The notes beneath the pieces are model-generated. The model worked only from the letters and a program-made list of their open reading frames with translations. It had not been told where the DNA came from and made no database searches. Positions 11,361-16,244 of a DNA stretch of 16,244 bases are shown here, piece after piece. Both the position numbers and the translations under genes were made by a program. Location: positions 1-16,244 of the forward strand of contig JBFKMV010000116.1 in assembly GCA_041629655.1 (NCBI GenBank), given 5' to 3'. Each line of letters opens with the position of its first letter. Position 1 is the first letter of the stretch. The DNA comes from JBFKMV01 sp041629655. Its GTDB lineage: Bacteria > Acidobacteriota > Polarisedimenticolia > Polarisedimenticolales > Polarisedimenticolaceae.

Positions 11361-12296
11361 TCAGACCCCGGTGTAGTGCTCGTCGCGGTGCACCTCGCCG
11401 TGGTCCTCGATCGACTCCAGGTGCGTGACGACCTCCAGCGGGCTGTCCACGGCGTCGGCCAGGCGCTCCTCGACCACGGTGGCCAGCGCGTGCGCCTCCC
11501 CCACCGGCAGCTCGTGGCGGAACAGCAGGTGCACTTCGACCAGCGTGCGGTAGCCGGTGCTGCGGAAGCGCAGCCCGTGGTACGGCACGCCGACCTCGGC
11601 GCAGATCTGGTCCAGGCGCGCGCGCAGCGTCTCGGCCATCGCCGGGTCGGCGTAGTCCATCAGCCCGCTGATCGAGCGCCAGACCAGCCGGCTCCCCGAC
11701 CACAGGATGTTCAAGGCCACCGCGATGGCGCACAGCGGATCGAGCGGGGTCCATCCCGTGAGCAGCACCAGCACCAGCCCGCCGACCACGCCGAAGCTGG
11801 TCCAGCTGTCGGTCAGCACGTGCTTGCCGTTGGCCTCGAGGATGATCGAGTTGCGGCGGCGGCCCGTGCGCACCAGGTACCAGCCGAGCGCCGCGTTGAC
11901 CAGCGCCGCGGCGACGACCAGCAGCGTTCCCGCGCCGAGCCGCTCCACGCGCAGACCTTCCGTCCAGCGTTGGGCCACCTCGATCACGATGTATACCGCG
12001 GCCAGGATGATCAGCGCGCCCTCGAACCCGGCCGAGAAGTAGCCGATCCGCTCGTAGCCGTAACGGAATCGCCGGTCGACCGGCTTGGCGCTGAGCCACA
12101 GGCTGAACGCCGCGAACGACACGGCGACCACGTGGATCACCGATTCGGCGGCGTCGGACAGGATCGCCGCGGAGTTGGTGTACAGGTAGGCGGCGACCTT
12201 GCCGGTCAGCATCAGTACCCCGATCCACAGCGAGAGCCGCATCGCGAAACGGGTTTCGCGGACCGTCTCCTCGGTCAGCTGGGCGGGTAGCTCCAC
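11361..12296 (-). CDS. Cation diffusion facilitator (CDF) family metal transporter
   Basis: A 311-residue proton-coupled divalent metal exporter of the inner membrane, normal CDF length. Six TM helices span about 20-205, followed by a cytoplasmic ferredoxin-like domain (about 210-295, with LRFRSTGYRTLVEVHLLF) and a His-containing end. The TM2 site reads SDAAESVIH, giving D48, E51 and H55 where zinc exporters have HxxxD; TM5 has H159-VLT-D163, the usual HxxxD. The metal-binding set is thus E-x3-H plus H-x3-D. Zn, Fe, Mn, Co or Cd specificity cannot be assigned with confidence. The start is GTG with no Shine-Dalgarno; TAGAAT lies 6 bases upstream, predicting a leaderless mRNA. It is divergent from nadA and convergent with fpg, with no functional link to either that I can see. 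Confidence 0.92.
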   Translation of the reverse strand: MELPAQLTEETVRETRFAMRLSLWIGVLMLTGKVAAYLYTNSAAILSDAAESVIHVVAVSFAAFSLWLSAKPVDRRFRYGYERIGYFSAGFEGALIILAAVYIVIEVAQRWTEGLRVERLGAGTLLVVAAALVNAALGWYLVRTGRRRNSIILEANGKHVLTDSWTSFGVVGGLVLVLLTGWTPLDPLCAIAVALNILWSGSRLVWRSISGLMDYADPAMAETLRARLDQICAEVGVPYHGLRFRSTGYRTLVEVHLLFRHELPVGEAHALATVVEERLADAVDSPLEVVTHLESIEDHGEVHRDEHYTGV

Positions 12297-12302
12297 GGCC
12301 GG

Positions 12303-12308
12303 ATTCTA
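12303..12308 (-). promoter_or_regulatory. Putative -10 (TAGAAT) of the CDF gene
   Basis: The minus strand reads TAGAAT, then 6 bases, then the GTG start at 12296. Transcription starting 6-7 bases downstream would begin at or next to the start codon. The -35 is weak (CTGCCC or TGCCCG at the right distance). Confidence 0.55.
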
Positions 12309-12349
12309 ACGCGGCCGGGCCCGGACGGGCAGATCGGCGCGCGGCGCGA

Positions 12350-12355
12350 TAGACT
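12350..12355 (+). promoter_or_regulatory. Putative -10 (TAGACT) of the nadA-nadB pair
   Basis: TAGACT lies 40 bases before the preferred ATG at 12396; transcription would start near 12362. This argues against the in-frame GTG at 12360, which would be at or before the RNA 5' end. No clear -35. Confidence 0.5.
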
Positions 12356-12395
12356 CCAGGTGTCGCCGCCGGTCGTGCGGCGCGCGGGTGATGCC

Positions 12396-13433
12396 ATGAC
12401 GACCACCGTCGAAGACCTGTACAGCGAGATGAAGGCCCGGCTGTCCCGGGTGGTCCCCGAGTTCGAGCTGCGCCACAAGGCCGAGCTGGCGAGCGAGATC
12501 AACCGGCTCAAGCGCGAGCGCAACGCCGTGATCCTGGGCCACAACTACATGGAGCCGGCGCTGTTCCACAGCATCCCGGACTTCAAGGGCGACTCGCTGG
12601 AGCTGTGCCGTCGCGCCGCCGAGACCGACAAGGACCCGATCGTGTTCTGCGGCGTGCGGTTCATGGCCGAAACGGCCAAGATCCTCAATCCCGACAAGCT
12701 GGTGCTGTTGCCGGCGAAGCAGGCGGGCTGCTCGCTGGCCGCCAGCATCACCGCCGAGGACGTGCGCGCGCTGAAACGCCGGTTCCCCGGCGTACCGGTC
12801 GTGGTCTACGTCAACACCTACGCCGACGTGAAGGCCGAGGCGGACTACTGCTGCACCTCGAGCAACGCGGCGGCGCTGGTCGAGTCGCTGGACAGCGAGA
12901 CGGTGATCTTCCTCCCCGACGAGTACCTGGCCCGCAACGTGGCCCGCGAGACCGGCAAGCACATCGTGTTTCCCACGCAGCTCCCGCAGGGACAGGACGC
13001 CAACGTCGACTACCAGATGATCGGCTGGCAGGGCCGCTGCGAGGTCCACGAGAAGTTCACGGTCGAGGACGTGACCAACGTGCGCCGGCAGTTCCCCGAC
13101 GTCGTGATCCTGGCCCACCCGGAGTGCAGCCCCGAGGTGGTCGAGGCGTCGGACTACTCGGCCAGCACCTCGCAGATGATCCGCTACGTCCAGCGCACCC
13201 GCGCCCCGCACTACCTGCTGCTGACCGAGTGCGCGATGGGCGACAACGTGGCCGCCGCCAACCCGGACAAGGAGATGCTGCGGCTGTGCAGCGTGCGCTG
13301 CCCGCACATGAACGAGATCACGCTGGAGGACACGCTCGACGCGCTGCGCTACGACCGCTACCCGATCGAGGTCCCCGAGCCGATCCGGGTCCGCGCGGCG
13401 CGGGCGATCCAGCGCATGCTGACGATCGGTTAG
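12396..13433 (+). CDS. nadA: Quinolinate synthase NadA
   Basis: A 345-residue cytosolic [4Fe-4S] enzyme that condenses iminoaspartate with dihydroxyacetone phosphate to quinolinate in de novo NAD synthesis. Family hallmarks: AVILGHNYMEPALFH, GDSLELCRRAAETD, VFCGVRFMAETAKILNPDK, and PVVVYVNTYADVKAEADYCC followed by TSSNA. The cluster ligands are C112 (AGCSLA), C244 (HPECSPEV) and C302 (RCPHMNEITLEDT). C298, four residues before the last, is the only rival for the third ligand. The ATG at 12396 with GGGTG 7 bases upstream is preferred over GTG at 12360. nadB follows after 10 bases, so the two enzymes of quinolinate formation are made together. This arrangement allows direct transfer of unstable iminoaspartate. 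No oddity in length or motifs. Confidence 0.96.
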   Translation: MTTTVEDLYSEMKARLSRVVPEFELRHKAELASEINRLKRERNAVILGHNYMEPALFHSIPDFKGDSLELCRRAAETDKDPIVFCGVRFMAETAKILNPDKLVLLPAKQAGCSLAASITAEDVRALKRRFPGVPVVVYVNTYADVKAEADYCCTSSNAAALVESLDSETVIFLPDEYLARNVARETGKHIVFPTQLPQGQDANVDYQMIGWQGRCEVHEKFTVEDVTNVRRQFPDVVILAHPECSPEVVEASDYSASTSQMIRYVQRTRAPHYLLLTECAMGDNVAAANPDKEMLRLCSVRCPHMNEITLEDTLDALRYDRYPIEVPEPIRVRAARAIQRMLTIG

Positions 13434-13436
13434 ACT
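13431..13436 (+). promoter_or_regulatory. Possible internal -10 (TAGACT) giving a leaderless nadB mRNA
   Basis: TAGACT begins with the nadA stop codon TAG and ends 7 bases before the nadB ATG at 13444. Because part of it is forced by the stop codon, chance is a real alternative. No Shine-Dalgarno is visible before nadB, which leaves leaderless initiation or coupling to nadA. Confidence 0.35.
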
Positions 13437-13443
13437 CGCCGCC

Positions 13444-15075
13444 ATGCGGACCGACGCGCTGATCATCGGCTGCGGGATCGCGGGGGCGGCGGCCGCGCTG
13501 CGGCTGAGCGAGGACCACGAGCGCGAGGTCACCGTGGTGACGCGCGCGCGCCAGCCGCTGGACTCCAACTCGAGCTACGCGCAGGGCGGCATCGTCGCGC
13601 GGGGCGAGGACGACTCGCCGGAGCTGCTGGTCGAGGACGTGCTGCGCGCCGGCGCCGGGCTGGCCTGGCCGCCCGCCGTCGAGCTGCTGGCCGAGGAAGG
13701 ACCCCGCCTCGTCGAAGAGCTGCTGGTGCGGCCCGAGTCGCCGGCGTTCGATCGCGGCGCCGACGGCGCCCTGGCGTTCGGACTCGAGGGCGCGCACAAC
13801 CGGCGGCGGATCCTGCACGTCGGCGACCACACCGGCCGCTCGATCATGGAGGCGCTGCTGGAGCGGCTCGCCGACCGGCCCAACGTGCGCCTGCTGACGG
13901 GCAAGACCGCCGTCGACCTGATCACCTTCCCGCACCACGCCCGCGACCCGCTCCAGGTCTACGAGCCCCCGGCGTGCCACGGCGCCTACCTGCTCGACGC
14001 CGACACCGGCGAGGTCGAGGGCTTCACCGCCGGCCAGACGATCCTGGCCACCGGCGGGCTGGGTCAGATCTTCCTCAACACCAGCAATCCGGCCGGCGCC
14101 CGCGGCGACGGGCTGGCGATGGCCTACCGGGCCGGGGCGCGGGTGATCAACGCCGAGTACGTGCAGTTCCACCCCACCACGCTGCACATGCCGGGCACGA
14201 CCAAGTTCCTGATCAGCGAGGCGGTGCGCGGCGAGGGGGCGGTGCTCTCGACCGTCGACGGCGACCGCTTCATGGAGCGGCACGACCCGCAGTGGAAGGA
14301 GCTGGCGCCCCGCGACGTGGTGGCCCGGGCGATCTACTGGGAGATGCTGGCCAACGACCGCACGCACGTGCTGCTGGACATCGCCTCGGTCAAGCCCGCG
14401 GCGACGATTCGCGAGCGGTTCCCCGACATCCACGAGCACTGTCTCCGGCACGGCCTGGACATCACGCGGCAGCCGATCCCGGTCGTGCCGGCCGCGCACT
14501 ACTTCTGCGGCGGCGTGCTGGTCGACCTGTGGGGCCGCAGCAGCCTGCCCCAGCTCTACGCCGTGGGCGAGGTGGCCTGCACCGGAGTCCACGGCGCCAA
14601 CCGGCTGGCCAGCACCTCGCTGCTGGAGGGCCTGGTGTGGGGCGACCGTGCCGGCCGTCAGATCAAGCGGCAGGGCCGGCGCGAGGCGCCGGCGGGCGGC
14701 GAGGTGCCGGCCTGGGACGTCTCCGACCTGCGCTACGACACCGACCCGGCGCTGGTGCAGGGCGACATGCAGACGATCCGCAACCTGATGTGGCACTACG
14801 TCGGCCTGGTGCGCGCCGAGTACCGGCTCAACCGCGCGATCCGCGAGCTGTCCGGGTTGTGGCTGAACATCGAGGCGTTCTACCGCCGGGCGCGGCTGAC
14901 CGACGGCCTGGTCGGGCTGCGCAACGCGGCCCAGTCGGCGCTGCTGGTGGCCCGCGCGGCACAGCGCAACCGCACCAGCCGCGGCTGTCACTACCGGGAG
15001 GAAGCGCGTCGCCCCCCGGCCGGCTCCCCGCCGCTCCAGGGCAACCAGCTCGAACCGGCCGACGGGTCGCGCTGA
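13444..15075 (+). CDS. nadB: L-aspartate oxidase NadB
   Basis: A 543-residue flavoprotein of the succinate dehydrogenase/fumarate reductase group that oxidises L-aspartate to iminoaspartate, the substrate of NadA. The N-terminal dinucleotide motif IIGCGIAGAAAALRLSE (about 6-22) binds FAD. SSYAQGGIVA, ILATGGLGQIF, QFHPTTLHMPG, SEAVRGEGAVL and PAAHYFCGGVLVDLWGR are all family signatures. They are followed by YAVGEVACTGVHGANRLAST and SLLEGLVWG, the closing FAD-contact region. The C-terminal helical domain ends with residues about 515-543, which look disordered and Pro/Arg-rich. Length is normal. It starts 10 bases after nadA and ends 7 bases from the convergent PD40-TPR gene. Succinate dehydrogenase subunit A is excluded by the NadB-type PAAHYFCGGV and the pairing with nadA. 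Confidence 0.96.
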   Translation: MRTDALIIGCGIAGAAAALRLSEDHEREVTVVTRARQPLDSNSSYAQGGIVARGEDDSPELLVEDVLRAGAGLAWPPAVELLAEEGPRLVEELLVRPESPAFDRGADGALAFGLEGAHNRRRILHVGDHTGRSIMEALLERLADRPNVRLLTGKTAVDLITFPHHARDPLQVYEPPACHGAYLLDADTGEVEGFTAGQTILATGGLGQIFLNTSNPAGARGDGLAMAYRAGARVINAEYVQFHPTTLHMPGTTKFLISEAVRGEGAVLSTVDGDRFMERHDPQWKELAPRDVVARAIYWEMLANDRTHVLLDIASVKPAATIRERFPDIHEHCLRHGLDITRQPIPVVPAAHYFCGGVLVDLWGRSSLPQLYAVGEVACTGVHGANRLASTSLLEGLVWGDRAGRQIKRQGRREAPAGGEVPAWDVSDLRYDTDPALVQGDMQTIRNLMWHYVGLVRAEYRLNRAIRELSGLWLNIEAFYRRARLTDGLVGLRNAAQSALLVARAAQRNRTSRGCHYREEARRPPAGSPPLQGNQLEPADGSR

Positions 15076-15082
15076 GAACCGG

Positions 15083-16244
15083 TCAGGAGCCTTCGCGCGC
15101 CGCCAGGATCTTCTCGCGCAGGCTCGCCACGTCGGCTTCGTGCGACCAGCCGGGCGGCGCCACGGCCAGGGCCTCGCGCAGGTCGTCCAGCGCGCCCGCG
15201 GCGTCACCCAGCCCCGCGCGGACCCGCGCGCGGTAGTAGCGCGAGGTCGGGTTGCTGGGGTTCAGCTCGACCGCCCGGTCCAGGTCTTCCAGGCCGCCGG
15301 CCGGATCGCCGGCCTCCGCCAGCTGGATCCCGCGACCGCCGTAGGCTTCGGCGTGGCGCGGGTTGCGCTCGATGGCCTCGCTGTAGTCCTGGATCGCGCC
15401 GGCGCGGTCGCCCAGCTGCGCGCGCAGCGCGGCGCGGTTGTACCAGGGCAGCGCGTCGTCGGGCCGCAGCCGCACCGCGTGATCGAGATGCTCGAGCGCC
15501 TCGCCGGGCCGGCCGGCCTCGATCAGCAGGTAGCCCACGTTGGTCTGCATCTCGGCGTTGTACGGGTAGATCTCGAGCGACTGGCGGGCATGCTCCAGGG
15601 CGCGCTCGTGCTGGCCCAGGCGCAGCAGGATCTTGCTCAGGCTGTCGTGGATCCGCCAGTCGGTGGTGCGCCACTCGGTGTGCTCGCCCTCCAGCGCACG
15701 GCGGAACTCGGCGATCGCCTCGTCGTAACGGCCCTCGCGGGCCAGGTCGTTGCCGCGCTGGAACTGGATGTAGTGATCGACCGCCGGGACCGAGATGCTG
15801 CGGAACTCGTCGTAGGCCACGTCGACGAACTCGGGGATGTTGACGGCGCGGTTGGCCGCGGTGCTGTTCTCGATCAATACCGCCGGGGTAGCGTGGCCCT
15901 GTTCGTCGAGGTGGGTCAGGAACATCTGCGTGTACGGCGTGTTGCTCTTGGAGGAGAACACCAGCCAGCGTCCGTTGGGCGAGAAGCTGTGCCACGAGTT
16001 CAACAACGGCAGGTTGGACTCGAGCGGCCGCGCCGCTCCACCGGCGACGGGAACGATCCACAGCTTGCTGTCCGGCCGCATCAACAGGCCGTTGGCGCTC
16101 TGCGTGAACACGATCCACTTGCCGTCCGGCGAGACCTTGGGGAACGCGTTGCTCATCCCGTTGTCCGCGGCGCCGGCGACCGGCTCGGCGCGCCCGCCGC
16201 GCCCGTCGTTGAACGGGATGCGGTAGAGGTCGTAGCGCATCGGC
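15083..16244 (-). CDS. PD40 beta-propeller plus TPR protein, C-terminal part (5' end outside window)
   Basis: The frame is open to the window edge; the Met codon at 16240 is internal to a propeller strand (DLYRIPFNDG), so the true start lies outside. Counting from that Met, two TolB-like PD40 repeats are visible, FPKVSPDGKWIVFTQ (33-47) and HSFSPNGRWLVFSSK (84-98), then a conserved joining region (NTPYTQMFLTH, NRAVNIPEFVDV). About six TPR units follow (about 157-370), each with the Gly/Ala/Pro spacing of RLRPDDALPWYNRAALRAQL. No catalytic residues are seen; this is a scaffold-type protein, probably periplasmic like TolB, but the signal peptide would be outside the window. I recall similar propeller-TPR proteins in several environmental phyla with no settled function. 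The gene converges on nadB with a 7-base gap and no terminator. Confidence 0.85.
   Translation of the reverse strand, partial: PMRYDLYRIPFNDGRGGRAEPVAGAADNGMSNAFPKVSPDGKWIVFTQSANGLLMRPDSKLWIVPVAGGAARPLESNLPLLNSWHSFSPNGRWLVFSSKSNTPYTQMFLTHLDEQGHATPAVLIENSTAANRAVNIPEFVDVAYDEFRSISVPAVDHYIQFQRGNDLAREGRYDEAIAEFRRALEGEHTEWRTTDWRIHDSLSKILLRLGQHERALEHARQSLEIYPYNAEMQTNVGYLLIEAGRPGEALEHLDHAVRLRPDDALPWYNRAALRAQLGDRAGAIQDYSEAIERNPRHAEAYGGRGIQLAEAGDPAGGLEDLDRAVELNPSNPTSRYYRARVRAGLGDAAGALDDLREALAVAPPGWSHEADVASLREKILAAREGS

Noticed and set aside
9580..12228. 882-codon open frame on the minus strand over BI-1, fpg and CDF
   Set aside because: It crosses genes on both strands and its translation is Arg/Gly/Ala-rich without motifs.
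12360..12395. GTG at 12360 as the nadA start
   Set aside because: It lies 4 bases from the TAGACT hexamer, probably before the RNA start, and adds 12 residues not needed by the family; the ATG at 12396 fits better.
13318..15207. 629-codon open frame antisense to nadB
   Set aside because: nadB is unambiguous; the antisense frame is compositionally biased and motif-free.
1..16244. tRNA, rRNA, CRISPR, insertion sequences, phage or defence genes
   Set aside because: I looked for these on both strands and saw no cloverleaf, spaced direct repeats, transposase motifs or nuclease/toxin families; every sizeable stretch is accounted for by the listed genes.

Overview
The window comes from a very GC-rich, diderm (Gram-negative type) bacterium. 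Evidence for an outer membrane is a TonB-dependent receptor and a second outer-membrane beta-barrel protein. GTG and TTG starts are frequent, and intergenic gaps are short. Together with the PD40/TPR and FecR/CHASE2 proteins, this fits Acidobacteriota or a similar high-GC lineage. That placement is inference; no rRNA or marker gene is present to settle it. I see no tRNA, rRNA, CRISPR array, insertion sequence or phage gene. The window looks chromosomal.

Layout. At the left edge lies the C-terminal part of a UbiD-type decarboxylase (2-718, +). It converges on a TonB-dependent receptor (727-3198, -). A 162-base divergent region (3199-3360) that is unusually AT-rich in its right half carries a good sigma70-type promoter and three inverted repeats. 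It separates the receptor from a three-gene, same-strand run: an outer-membrane beta-barrel protein (3361-4536), a membrane-anchored FecR-domain protein with a long charged tail (4576-5613), and a CHASE2-PAS-GGDEF-EAL protein (5644-8364) with intact catalytic motifs for both making and breaking c-di-GMP. I read this run as a candidate envelope-to-c-di-GMP signalling unit; it is the most interesting part of the window.

Next come a QOR-type quinone oxidoreductase (8405-9379, +), a 58-residue zinc-ribbon protein (9398-9574, -) and a Bax-inhibitor-1 family membrane protein (9663-10361, -). The last is divergent from an atypical Fpg/Nei DNA glycosylase (10405-11292, +). A cation diffusion facilitator (11361-12296, -) is divergent from the NAD biosynthesis pair nadA-nadB (12396-13433 and 13444-15075, +). 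Quinolinate synthase and L-aspartate oxidase together turn aspartate and dihydroxyacetone phosphate into quinolinate; nadC is not in the window. The right edge holds the C-terminal part of a PD40 beta-propeller plus TPR protein (15083-16244, -).

Regulatory signals. Several genes have a TAGA(A/C/G)T hexamer just before the start codon. In three cases (fpg, the CDF gene, nadB) it lies 6-7 bases from the start with no Shine-Dalgarno sequence, which predicts leaderless mRNAs. Two other promoters share the architecture -35, 17-base spacer, TACATT, inside a common ACCTACATTT block.
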